Origin: Acidovorax sp.
GTDB lineage: Bacteria > Pseudomonadota > Gammaproteobacteria > Burkholderiales > Burkholderiaceae_C
NCBI GenBank assembly: GCA_011620245.1
Contig: WOZN01000054.1
Coordinates: 1 to 15,485 of the forward strand
Length of the DNA: 15,485 nucleotides
Reading direction: 5' to 3'
Part shown: positions 6,966-15,434 of the stretch, piece after piece
Numbering within the stretch: the first letter of the stretch is position 1
Layout: every line of letters begins with the position of its first letter
The notes under the pieces: model-generated
Seen by the model: the letters and a program-made list of their open reading frames with translations, nothing else
Database searches by the model: none
What the model was told of the DNA's origin: nothing
Position numbers and translations under genes: made by a program

Positions 6966-7235
6966 GCGAAACTACGGCGCCGTACGCGACGATGCTTCCC
7001 GCCGCTGCACAGACCTTGTAGGAGCAGTCTCGCCGCCCAGCGACCCCTTGCGGCGATGGCGCGTCATGGTTTGGCAATTTTGGGGGAAAGTGAGCCTGTG
7101 GTTCTGCTATACGGTGGAAGCGGTAGCTGGACCCGTTGGATTCGCAACATCCCAACGCTTCTGGCTTGCGGCCGCCAGGCCTGGGCTCCGGACCTGCCCG
7201 GCTTTGAGGACTCCGCCTTGCCGCTCGACGGAGCA
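6962..7235 (+). pseudogene. Decayed 5' part of an alpha/beta-hydrolase gene
   Basis: The pieces of an alpha/beta-hydrolase N-terminus can be followed through three frames. From GTG 6962 (GTGA overlap with the regulator stop) the first frame reads VSETTAPYATMLPAAAQTL, then a TAG at 7019-7021. The same frame continues as EQSRRPATPCGDG. After a shift near 7061-7066 a second frame reads MVWQFWGK. After another shift in the G5 run at 7082-7086 a third reads ESEPVVLLYGGSGSW, then TRWIRNIPTLLACGRQAWA and PDLPGFEDSALPLDGA. LLYGGSGSW is the oxyanion-loop motif, normally LLHGGSGSW, and DLPGFxDS is the next conserved strand. Similarity ends at about 7235, before the nucleophile elbow, so most of the gene is missing. 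The stop, two frame shifts and truncation show it is dead. The family match is by eye. Confidence 0.65.
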
Positions 7236-7305
7236 GTGCCACCGCGGAACTGGCATTGCCAGGCCCTTGGCGGCTGCACCGAGACGCGAAGCGGCTCAGG
7301 GGGCC
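7236..7305. other. Junction between the accessory island and the sugar-metabolism block
   Basis: These 70 bases lie between the last recognisable hydrolase codon and the hexR stop. They contain the perfect 13-base hairpin CTGGCATTGCCAG (7250-7262) but no T-run on either strand, so it is not a convincing terminator. I see no gene. The change from a truncated accessory gene to core metabolism makes this the likeliest breakpoint of an insertion or deletion. Confidence 0.4.
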
Positions 7306-8151
7306 TCATGTATACCGCTTGGCGCGCAGGTTGTCCTTCATCTGCTGCAGCACTGGTTGCAGCGATGGCCCGATGCGCAGCGCCACGCAGGTGGCCAGCA
7401 CGTCTATCACCAGCAGGTGCAGCAGGCGCGACACCATGGGGCTGTAGCGGTCGTAGCCCTCGGGGTGGTCGGCGGCCAGGTGGATGGCGCAGGCGGCCGC
7501 CAGGGGCGAGCCGCTGGCGGTGATGGCTATTGTTGTGGCGCCATTCTTGCGCGCGATGTCTGCGGCGTCCATCAGGTCGCGCGTGCGGCCCGAGTTGGAG
7601 ATGATCACCGCGCAATCGCCCGGGCCGAGCAGGGTGGCGCTCATCACCTGGATATGGCCGTCGCTGGTGGCGATGGACGTGACGCCCAGGCGAAAGAACT
7701 TGTGCTGCGCATCCTGCGCCACGAAGCCGGAGTTGCCCGCGCCGTAAAACTCGATGCGCTTGCCCGCTTTCCAGGTGCTGGTGATGGCCTCGGCGGCGCG
7801 CTCGATGGCTACGGTGCTGGCAGCGTTGCGGTATTGCAAAAAGGCCGCCACCGCGTTGTCCACCACCTTCACCAGCACATCGCCGGTCTTGTCGTCGGCG
7901 TCCACGCTGCGGTGGATGAAGGGCACGCCTTCGCTCACGCTGCCGGCCAGCTTGAGCTTGAAATCGGCCAGGCCGTCATAGCCCATGCTGCGGCAAAAGC
8001 GCACCACGGTGGGTTTGCTGACATGGGCGCGTTCGGCCAGTTCGCGCACGGGCAGGCGGGCAAACGCGCGGGCGTCGGCCAGCACCAGCCGGCCCACGCG
8101 TTGCTCGGCGGGGGCCAGGGAGGGCAGGGAGGCGGTGATGCGGTCCAGCAT
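7306..8151 (-). CDS. hexR: RpiR-family regulator of glucose metabolism, HexR
   Basis: This 281-residue protein has an N-terminal RpiR-type helix-turn-helix (about 1-75; LPVRELAERAHVSKPTVVRF at 33-52) and a C-terminal SIS sugar-phosphate domain. The SIS domain shows FYGAGNSGFVAQDAQHKFF (135-153) and VIISNSGRTRD (182-192), the two serine-containing loops that bind the ligand. In proteobacteria HexR represses zwf, edd, eda and related genes and is released by the Entner-Doudoroff intermediate KDPG. The neighbours here (tal, zwf, pgi, edd) make HexR by far the best assignment among RpiR regulators. The ATG at 8151 is preceded by a weak GGAA. It diverges from tal with a 255-base region that holds a HexR-like box. 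Confidence 0.93.
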   Translation of the reverse strand: MLDRITASLPSLAPAEQRVGRLVLADARAFARLPVRELAERAHVSKPTVVRFCRSMGYDGLADFKLKLAGSVSEGVPFIHRSVDADDKTGDVLVKVVDNAVAAFLQYRNAASTVAIERAAEAITSTWKAGKRIEFYGAGNSGFVAQDAQHKFFRLGVTSIATSDGHIQVMSATLLGPGDCAVIISNSGRTRDLMDAADIARKNGATTIAITASGSPLAAACAIHLAADHPEGYDRYSPMVSRLLHLLVIDVLATCVALRIGPSLQPVLQQMKDNLRAKRYT

Positions 8152-8406
8152 GTCATTCCATTTCTAAATCATCCGTGTCGTTGTTGCTTCGCCTTGTCGT
8201 GCTAGTGCACTGCCTGCGGCAGACACGAATGATTTGGAAACGGAATCAGTTCCACGGAAAACAGCAACGAGGCAACGCCAATGTAACTCGGTTTCATGCC
8301 GAGGGTTGCCTCAGTAACGAGCCGTCTACACTTGCGGGTTGCCGTCGCCCTCGCAAAAATGCTGCGGGGCCTGCTTGTCCACTGTTCACCCCATGAGACT
8401 TTCGCC
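8152..8406. promoter_or_regulatory. Divergent hexR/tal regulatory region
   Basis: This 255-base non-coding stretch separates the hexR and tal starts. It holds the hairpins CTGCCTGCGGCAG (8210-8222) and GGAATCAGTTCC (8242-8253), the palindrome GTGCTAGTGCAC (8199-8210), and an inverted repeat CTCGG/CCGAG (8287-8291 and 8299-8303) overlapping the HexR-like box. None is followed by a T-run, so they are not terminators. Promoters for both genes must lie here, but no clear -35/-10 pair could be picked. Confidence 0.55.
8282..8296 (+). promoter_or_regulatory. HexR-like operator between hexR and tal
   Basis: TGTAACTCGGTTTCA agrees with the gamma-proteobacterial HexR consensus TGTAATTAAATTACA at 10 of 15 positions. 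It shares the core GTAAyTnGGnTT with the boxes upstream of pgi and edd in this window. It lies about 110 bases before tal and 130 before hexR, which would allow autoregulation. The identification rests on visual comparison of a few sites. Confidence 0.4.
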
Positions 8407-9354
8407 ATGAATCAGCTTGACGCCCTCAAACAGTTCACCACCGTGGTCGCCGACACCGGCGATTTCAGGCAGCTGGCGCAATTCCAGCCCCAGGATGCGA
8501 CCACCAACCCGTCTTTGATTCTCAAGGCGGTGCAAAAGCCCGAATACGCGCCGCTGCTGCAGTCCACCGTCGCCCAATGGAAAGAACGCCCCATGGACGA
8601 AGTGATCGACCGCCTGCTGGTGCGCTTTGGCTGCGAGATTCTGGCCATCATTCCGGGGCGGGTGTCCACCGAGGTGGATGCGCGCCTGAGCTTTGACACC
8701 AGCGCCACCGTGACGCGGGCAGAGCGGATCATCGAGCTGTACCAGGCGCAGGGCATTCACATCGACCGGGTTCTCATCAAGGTGGCCGCCACCTGGGAGG
8801 GCATCAAGGCCGCTGAAAAGCTGGAGCAGCGCGGCATCCACACCAACCTCACGCTGCTGTTCTCGTTCTGCCAGGCGGTGGCCTGCGGGCAGGCCAGGGT
8901 GCAGCTGATTTCGCCGTTTGTGGGCCGTATCTACGACTGGTACAAGAAACAGGCCGGCGCCAACTGGGACGAGGCTGCCCACGGCGGTGCCAACGACCCC
9001 GGCGTGCAGTCGGTCACGCAGATCTACAACCATTACAAGCATTTCGGCATTGCCACCGAGGTGATGGGTGCGAGCTTTCGCAACATCGGCCAGATCACGG
9101 CGCTGGCGGGCTGCGATCTGCTCACCATCGCCCCCGAGCTGCTGGCCCAGCTGGCGGCTTCCGAGGCGCCACTGCAACCCGCTCTGAATGCCGAGGCCGC
9201 CCGCGCCATGCAGCTGCCCGCAGTCCAGTTCGACGAGGCCGGTTTCCGTTATGCGCTGAATGAAGATGCCATGGCCACCGAAAAGCTGGCCGAGGGCATC
9301 CGCAGCTTTGCGGCAGACGCTGTGAAGCTGGAAAAGCTCATCCAGGCGGTTTGA
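8407..9354 (+). CDS. tal: Transaldolase
   Basis: This 315-residue enzyme has the size and motifs of TalB-type transaldolases, which exchange a dihydroxyacetone unit between sedoheptulose-7-phosphate and glyceraldehyde-3-phosphate in the non-oxidative pentose phosphate pathway. Asp16 in VADTGDF and Lys125 in [16 protein letters not shown] correspond to the acid/base Asp17 and Schiff-base Lys132 of E. coli Tal[10 protein letters not shown] (30-38) and [11 protein letters not shown] are also diagnostic. The start [10 protein letters not shown] at 8407 matches the usual N-terminus; the frame is open further upstream, but that part has no family similarity. The Shine-Dalgarno sequence is weak. It converges on zwf with only 15 bases between the stops and no visible terminator. 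Confidence 0.96.
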   Translation: MNQLDALKQFTTVVADTGDFRQLAQFQPQDATTNPSLILKAVQKPEYAPLLQSTVAQWKERPMDEVIDRLLVRFGCEILAIIPGRVSTEVDARLSFDTSATVTRAERIIELYQAQGIHIDRVLIKVAATWEGIKAAEKLEQRGIHTNLTLLFSFCQAVACGQARVQLISPFVGRIYDWYKKQAGANWDEAAHGGANDPGVQSVTQIYNHYKHFGIATEVMGASFRNIGQITALAGCDLLTIAPELLAQLAASEAPLQPALNAEAARAMQLPAVQFDEAGFRYALNEDAMATEKLAEGIRSFAADAVKLEKLIQAV

Positions 9355-9369
9355 TCCTGCGCGCACAGT

Positions 9370-10824
9370 TCACATCTCTTCGCTCCAGCAAAAGCCGTCG
9401 CGCGCAATCATGGCGCTGGCGGCGCTGGGCCCCCAGCTGCCAGCCGCATAGGGCCGCGGGCCATGTGGGTCGGTGCGCCAGTGCGCCAAAATGGGCTCCA
9501 CCCAGCGCCAGGCTTCTTCCTGTTCGTCACTGCGCACAAACAGGTTCAGCCGGCCAGCAATCACGTCCAGCAGCAGGCGCTCGTAGGCACCCACGCGTTC
9601 GGTGCCAAAGCGCTGGTCAAAGTCCAGGTTGAGGTGCACCGGTACCAGGGCGGGCTCGGTCTGGTGCTGCGCAGCGCCCTGCGCCAGCAGATGCAGCTCC
9701 AGCCCATCGCGGGGTTGCAGGTTGATCACCAGGCGGTTGGCTGCCCCTGCAGGGGTCTTGAAAATCGGGTGGGGTACGGGCCGGAAATTCACCACGATGT
9801 GGGCGTTGCGGCCGGCCAGGCGTTTGCCTGTGCGGATGAAAAAGGGCACGCCCGCCCAGCGCCAGTTGGAGATCTCGGTGCGCAGGGCAACGAAGGTCTC
9901 GGTGGTGCTGCCAGGGGCAACGCCGCTTTCCTGCAAATACCCCGCAACGGCGTGGCCCTGGCTGGTGCCGGCCGCATATTGCCCCCGGATCACATGCTGG
10001 CCGATGGTGTCGGGGCTCCAGGGCTTGAGCGATTGCAGCACCTTGAGCTTTTCGTCGCGAATGGCATTGGCACTGGCGTTGATGGGCGGCTCCATGCCGA
10101 TGGCGCACAGCAATTGCAGGGCATGGTTTTGCACCATGTCGCGCAGGGCACCGGTCTGGTCGTAGAAGGCGCCGCGGGTTTCCACACCCAGCTCTTCGGC
10201 AATGGTGATCTGGATGTTGGCAATGGTTTCGCGCCGCCACAGGGGCTCGAACAGCGCATTGCCAAAGCGCATCGCAAAGAGGTTCTGTACCGACGGCTTG
10301 CCCAGGTAATGGTCGATGCGAAACACCTGGTCTTCCCGCAGCACATGGCGCAGCGCCTCGTTGATGGCCCGGTTCGATGGCAGGTCATGCCCCAGGGGCT
10401 TTTCGAGCACCACGCGGGTGGTGGGGCCGTTCAGGCCCACGGCGGCGATCTGCTCGCAGACGGTGGTGAAAAGGCTGGGCGCCGTGGCGACATACATCAC
10501 CAGCGAATCGGCATTGCGGGCTTTGAGCATGTCGGCCAGCCGCACATAATCCTGCGGTTGCGACAGGTCCATGCGCAGGTGGTGCAGCAATGCAGCAAAG
10601 CGCGAAAACTCGTCTGGTGCCGGGCGCTTGGCCAGTTCCACGTTGTCAAAGCAAGACTGGATCCGGTTGCGATATTGTTCGTCGGTCAAGTCATCGCGCG
10701 CCACGCTGATAATGCGGCCACCCCCGGGCAGCGTACCGTGGCGAAAGGCCTGGAACAGGGCGGGCAAAATCTTGCGCCAGGCGAGGTCGCCCGTGCCGCC
10801 GAACAGGACGAGGTCAAAACTCAT
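9370..10824 (-). CDS. zwf: Glucose-6-phosphate 1-dehydrogenase
   Basis: This 484-residue enzyme oxidises glucose-6-phosphate to 6-phosphogluconolactone with NADP+ or NAD+, the entry to both the Entner-Doudoroff and oxidative pentose phosphate routes. The Rossmann loop FGGTGDLAWRKILPAL lies at 8-23 and the EKPLG motif at 141-145. The signature RIDHYLGK (169-176) holds the substrate-binding Asp171-His172, and His234 in DMVQNHALQ is the catalytic base position. Length is normal. The ATG at 10824 has GGAGA a few bases upstream. It diverges from pgi across 163 bases containing two HexR-like boxes. No devB-type 6-phosphogluconolactonase (pgl) gene accompanies it in this window. Confidence 0.97.
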   Translation of the reverse strand: MSFDLVLFGGTGDLAWRKILPALFQAFRHGTLPGGGRIISVARDDLTDEQYRNRIQSCFDNVELAKRPAPDEFSRFAALLHHLRMDLSQPQDYVRLADMLKARNADSLVMYVATAPSLFTTVCEQIAAVGLNGPTTRVVLEKPLGHDLPSNRAINEALRHVLREDQVFRIDHYLGKPSVQNLFAMRFGNALFEPLWRRETIANIQITIAEELGVETRGAFYDQTGALRDMVQNHALQLLCAIGMEPPINASANAIRDEKLKVLQSLKPWSPDTIGQHVIRGQYAAGTSQGHAVAGYLQESGVAPGSTTETFVALRTEISNWRWAGVPFFIRTGKRLAGRNAHIVVNFRPVPHPIFKTPAGAANRLVINLQPRDGLELHLLAQGAAQHQTEPALVPVHLNLDFDQRFGTERVGAYERLLLDVIAGRLNLFVRSDEQEEAWRWVEPILAHWRTDPHGPRPYAAGSWGPSAASAMIARDGFCWSEEM

Positions 10825-10865
10825 GGGGTCTCCGTGGATGGGGCGATGCTGCGAAGGGCATCCAT

Positions 10866-10880
10866 TGTGATCTTGTTACA
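10866..10880 (-). promoter_or_regulatory. HexR-like operator close to zwf
   Basis: On the minus strand this reads TGTAACAAGATCACA, which agrees with the gamma-proteobacterial HexR consensus TGTAATTAAATTACA at 11 of 15 positions and has near-palindromic arms (TGTAA/TCACA). It lies about 42 bases before the zwf start, downstream of the proposed zwf promoter, where a bound repressor would block elongation. Confidence 0.4.
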
Positions 10881-10900
10881 TTGATGCAGGAGTATCGCCA

Positions 10901-10928
10901 GTTTTACGGGCCTGATTTCGAGTTGCAA
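10901..10928 (-). promoter_or_regulatory. Possible sigma-70 promoter of zwf
   Basis: On the minus strand TTGCAA (-35, 10923-10928) and TAAAAC (-10, 10901-10906) are separated by 16 bases. Each matches its consensus at four of six positions. It lies between the two HexR-like boxes. The match is modest, so the call is tentative. Confidence 0.25.
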
Positions 10929-10950
10929 GCGTCGCAATTCTTGAAGTTTC

Positions 10951-10965
10951 AGTAATTTGGTTACT
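10951..10965 (+). promoter_or_regulatory. HexR-like operator close to pgi
   Basis: AGTAATTTGGTTACT has perfect five-base arms (AGTAA/TTACT) and sits 22 bases before the pgi start. It shares the GTAAyTnGG core with the boxes at 8282 and 13590 and agrees with the gamma-proteobacterial HexR consensus at 10 of 15 positions. It is the most symmetrical of the four candidates. Confidence 0.5.
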
Positions 10966-10987
10966 TTTTTAATCGCGTGCCATCGAT

Positions 10988-12550
10988 ATGTCCATGTTTC
11001 TTCGTTGCGATCAGACACCCGAGTGGCCGTCCCTGAAGGCCCATTTCTCTGCGGAGGGTGCATGTCTTGATCTGCGGCAGGCATTTGCCGACGACGCGCA
11101 ACGGTTTGAACATTTCAGCCAGGCGGCCCCCCACCTGTTTGCTGATCTGTCGAAAAACCTCTGGGATCGGGCCACCGAATCGCTGCTGCTGGACATGGCG
11201 CGCTCCTGCGGCCTGGCGCAGCACCGTGATGCCATGCTGCATGGCGAGCCCGTCAACAACACCGAAGGCCGTGCAGTTTTGCACACCCTGCTGCGCCGGC
11301 CGGCCGGGCAGGCATTGCCGGGCGACCTGCCCGGCGTGGCGCCCGCTCTGGTCGAAGTGCACGCCACGCTGGAGGCGATGCTGGCCTACGCCGGCCGCAT
11401 GCGCGCTGACGATGGCATCACCGATGTGGTGAACATCGGCATTGGCGGCTCCGACCTGGGGCCGCACATGACCGTGCTGGCGCTGGATGCCTTGCGCGCG
11501 CCGGGCAAGCGCTTTCACTTCGTCTCGAACGTCGACGGCCATGAACTGGCGGGCGTGCTGCGGCTGCTGCGGCCGCAAAGCACCTTGTTTCTGGTGGCGT
11601 CCAAGACCTTCACCACGGCAGAAACCATGACCAATGCGCGCTCTTGCCTGGCGTGGTTTGCGCAGCAAGGGGGGACGGATGTGGCGCGCCATTTTGTGGC
11701 GCTCACCACGCAGGTCGATGCGGCGAAAGCCCTGGGCATCACCACCACGTTTGGCTTCTGGGACTGGGTGGGTGGGCGCTATTCGCTGTGGTCTGCCATC
11801 GGCCTGCCGCTGGCCATCTCGATTGGCGCTGCCGGTTTTCGGGCTCTGCTGGCGGGTGGGCATGCCATGGACGAGCATTTTCGCACGGCGCCGCTGGAGG
11901 CCAACCTGCCCGTGCGGCTGGGCATTCTGGATGTCTGGTACCGCAATTTCCATGGCTTCACGAGCCGCTGTATCGCGCCCTACCATGCCGGGCTGCGGCG
12001 CTGGCCGGCCTATCTGCAGCAACTGGAAATGGAGAGCAATGGCAAGCGCGTGGCCGCCAGCGGCGAGGCCCTGGCCTATGCCACGTCGCCCGTGTTGTGG
12101 GGCGAGCCGGGAACGAATGGGCAGCATGCTTTTTTTCAGATGCTGCACCAGGGCTCGGATGTGCTGCCGCTGGAAATCGTGGCAGTGCGCAAGCCTTCGC
12201 ATCCGCTTGCCGGCCACCATGAGCAGGTGCTGGCCAACGCCCTGGCGCAGGCGCAGGCGCTGATGGTGGGAAAGGCCAGCGATGATGGGCACCGGCATTT
12301 CCCGGGCAACCGGCCCAGCACTTTTCTACTGCTGGAGTCGCTCACGCCCGAGTCGCTGGGGGCGCTCATCGCCTTGCAGGAGCATCGGGTGTTTGTCAGC
12401 GGCGCCCTGTGGGGCATCAACAGTTTTGACCAGTGGGGGGTGGAACTGGGCAAGGTGCTGGCGCGCGACCTGCAGCAGCGCCTGGCCAATGGGGATGCCT
12501 CGGGGCTCGATGCCTCTACGGCAGGCTTGCTGCACCGCATGCGCGGCTGA
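10988..12550 (+). CDS. pgi: Glucose-6-phosphate isomerase
   Basis: This 520-residue phosphoglucose isomerase interconverts glucose-6-phosphate and fructose-6-phosphate. Motifs in order are GIGGSDLGP (151-159), FVSNVDG (178-184), SKTFTTAETMTNA (205-217, phosphate binding), FWDWVGGRYS (257-266), GEPGTNGQHAFFQMLHQG (372-389) and FDQWGVELGK (480-489). Glu373, His387 and Lys489 match the catalytic Glu, His and Lys of the family. It is a little shorter than the 549-residue E. coli enzyme, with a shorter N-terminus. The ATG at 10988 has no obvious Shine-Dalgarno sequence, and a second in-frame ATG at 10994 is an alternative. It converges on the lactonase gene with 13 bases between stops. Confidence 0.97.
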   Translation: MSMFLRCDQTPEWPSLKAHFSAEGACLDLRQAFADDAQRFEHFSQAAPHLFADLSKNLWDRATESLLLDMARSCGLAQHRDAMLHGEPVNNTEGRAVLHTLLRRPAGQALPGDLPGVAPALVEVHATLEAMLAYAGRMRADDGITDVVNIGIGGSDLGPHMTVLALDALRAPGKRFHFVSNVDGHELAGVLRLLRPQSTLFLVASKTFTTAETMTNARSCLAWFAQQGGTDVARHFVALTTQVDAAKALGITTTFGFWDWVGGRYSLWSAIGLPLAISIGAAGFRALLAGGHAMDEHFRTAPLEANLPVRLGILDVWYRNFHGFTSRCIAPYHAGLRRWPAYLQQLEMESNGKRVAASGEALAYATSPVLWGEPGTNGQHAFFQMLHQGSDVLPLEIVAVRKPSHPLAGHHEQVLANALAQAQALMVGKASDDGHRHFPGNRPSTFLLLESLTPESLGALIALQEHRVFVSGALWGINSFDQWGVELGKVLARDLQQRLANGDASGLDASTAGLLHRMRG

Positions 12551-12563
12551 CGCCAAGAGCGTT

Positions 12564-13499
12564 TCAGCAGGGCCGGAAAAAGTTCACCGGCAGCCCCGGA
12601 ATGTCCACCCGCATGCGCAGCAGGGAGCCCGCAGGTACGGCAGCCTCGCATTCGCTGACGGGCCGGCCAGTGCGCGCCGAGGTGATGTAGAGCGTGCGCA
12701 GATCGTCATCGCCAAAGCACACCATGGTGGGGCATTGCACCGGCATGGGGATGCGTTGCAGCACCGCGCCCGCTGGCGACAGCTGCACAATGCTGGCCCC
12801 TTCATACATGGCCACCCAGTAATTCCCTTGTGCATCCACGCTGGCGCCGTCGGGGCGGCCGCCATAGGCTTCGCCCGGAGTCTTGGGAGCGAAGCGAACC
12901 CAGGGCTGCCGATCACTGATGCGGCCCGTGGCGACATCGAACGCAAAGCGGTCAATGCGGTGTTCGGGGGTGTTGGACCAATACATCCAGCGGTTGTCGG
13001 GGCTGAAGGCCAGGCCATTGGCCGTGAAGTTGCCGCCCGCCATGTGGTCGACGGCGCAGCGGCCCGTGGTGCAGTCCAGGCGCCACAGGGCGGCACCCGC
13101 ATGCGTGCGCGGGGTGATCATGGAGCCGGCCCAGAACCGGCCAGCGGTGTCGCATTTGCCATCGTTCAGGCGCAGCAGCCGGGTGTCGTGTGCATCGGCC
13201 GGCAGGGTCGCCAGGCAAGCCAGCGCGCCTGTCGTGCAGTCCAGGTGATAAAACCCGTCGCGTAACCCGATTACTATTTTTCCATCCGCCGATGGTGCGC
13301 AGCATCCGGGCTCGGACGGCATCTTCCACTGCCAGCGGTGGCCGGTGCCGGGCGCCCATGCGTTCACTGCAAAGCCTGCGATGTCGCACCAATAAAGGCG
13401 CTTCTCCAGCGGGTGCCAGAACGGTGATTCGCCCAGTTCCGAGGGCGGCAGAGGAAGGGCTTGCAAGGGCATTGCTTGATCGGAATTTGTTATCCACAT
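12564..13499 (-). CDS. SMP-30/gluconolactonase family sugar lactonase
   Basis: This six-bladed beta-propeller of about 311 residues belongs to the SMP-30/gluconolactonase/LRE family, which hydrolyses aldonolactones with a divalent metal. All four metal-site positions are visible: Glu24 in LGESPFW, Asn112 in LNDGKCD, Asn161 in TANGLAFSPD and Asp217 in GGRPDGASVD. The start is uncertain. ATG 13499 gives the numbering used here, while ATG 13472 would give a protein nine residues shorter; neither has a strong ribosome-binding site, and the open frame reaches 13559. Being divergent from edd and next to pgi and zwf, it probably acts on gluconolactone or 6-phosphogluconolactone and could stand in for the missing pgl. 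Other aldonolactones, such as those of arabinose or galactose, cannot be excluded. Confidence 0.88.
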   Translation of the reverse strand: MWITNSDQAMPLQALPLPPSELGESPFWHPLEKRLYWCDIAGFAVNAWAPGTGHRWQWKMPSEPGCCAPSADGKIVIGLRDGFYHLDCTTGALACLATLPADAHDTRLLRLNDGKCDTAGRFWAGSMITPRTHAGAALWRLDCTTGRCAVDHMAGGNFTANGLAFSPDNRWMYWSNTPEHRIDRFAFDVATGRISDRQPWVRFAPKTPGEAYGGRPDGASVDAQGNYWVAMYEGASIVQLSPAGAVLQRIPMPVQCPTMVCFGDDDLRTLYITSARTGRPVSECEAAVPAGSLLRMRVDIPGLPVNFFRPC

Positions 13500-13511
13500 G
13501 AATCCACATGA
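13492..13511. repeat. Tandem 10-bp direct repeat
   Basis: ATCCACATGA occurs twice without a gap (13492-13501 and 13502-13511). It straddles the proposed lactonase start at 13499, so one copy supplies the start codon on the minus strand and the other an upstream ATG in another frame. It may be a small duplication that affects start choice. Confidence 0.6.
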
Positions 13512-13512
13512 T

Positions 13513-13587
13513 TTACGCAAAACAGGCCCAGACAAGCTGCCTGCCACAAAGAGGCACATACCGTTGTGGCATCCTTATTTTGCGTAA
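13513..13587. repeat. Perfect 10-bp inverted repeat in the lactonase/edd intergenic region
   Basis: TTACGCAAAA (13513-13522) and TTTTGCGTAA (13578-13587) are exact reverse complements with 55 bases between them. The distance is about five helical turns between centres plus some, so they could be paired protein-binding sites joined by a loop. They differ from the HexR-like box next to them and may belong to a second regulator. A long-stem RNA hairpin is less likely with such a loop. Confidence 0.5.
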
Positions 13588-13589
13588 GT

Positions 13590-13604
13590 CCTAATCCAAT
13601 TACA
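13590..13604 (-). promoter_or_regulatory. HexR-like operator upstream of edd
   Basis: On the minus strand this reads TGTAATTGGATTAGG, agreeing at 11 of 15 positions with the gamma-proteobacterial HexR consensus TGTAATTAAATTACA. It lies 30 bases before the chosen edd start, a position where binding would block the edd promoter, and abuts the inverted repeat arm ending at 13587. Confidence 0.45.
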
Positions 13605-13634
13605 TTCTAGGACGATACCCGGATGGAGCATCCC

Positions 13635-15402
<1,768 letters not shown>

Positions 15403-15404
<2 letters not shown>

Positions 15405-15421
15405 CCTAAAAACGGCAGTTG
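15403..15421 (+). repeat. Right copy of the 19-bp inverted repeat
   Basis: AACCTAAAAACGGCAGTTG starts inside the edd stop codon and is the inverted partner of the copy at 35-53 (one mismatch, the seventh base). Beyond it, the sequences next to the two copies differ apart from scattered matches. Confidence 0.6.
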
Positions 15422-15434
15422 GATGCGCCTGCCG
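15407..15434 (-). terminator. Possible intrinsic terminator for a minus-strand gene entering from the right
   Basis: On the minus strand a six-base GC-rich stem CGGCAG/CTGCCG (15429-15434 and 15413-15418, ten-base loop) is followed directly by five T (15408-15412). This is terminator-like for transcription coming from beyond the right edge. Part of it is the 19-bp repeat. Minus-strand frames open from the right edge end at 15401 (residues ending RRIQLPFLG) and 15406 (ending NCRF), so a convergent gene or transposase end is possible. Its identity cannot be told from about 27 codons. Confidence 0.4.

Noticed and set aside
6865..8205. Long plus-strand frame through iclR end, the hydrolase relic and opposite hexR
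   Set aside because: It runs antisense to hexR, which is a clear gene. Only a few codons (MVWQFWGK) in it belong to the decayed hydrolase.
8210..8222. Hairpin CTGCCTGCGGCAG as a terminator
   Set aside because: It lies between two divergent starts and has no T-run on either strand.
9355..9369. Terminator between tal and zwf
   Set aside because: The 15-base gap has no stem and no T-run; the same holds for the pgi/lactonase gap at 12551-12563.
9463..10884. Long plus-strand open frame opposite zwf
   Set aside because: Shadow of zwf; low-complexity composition and no family features.
10961..12298. Long minus-strand open frame opposite pgi
   Set aside because: Shadow of pgi with Arg/Gln/His-rich composition and no motif.
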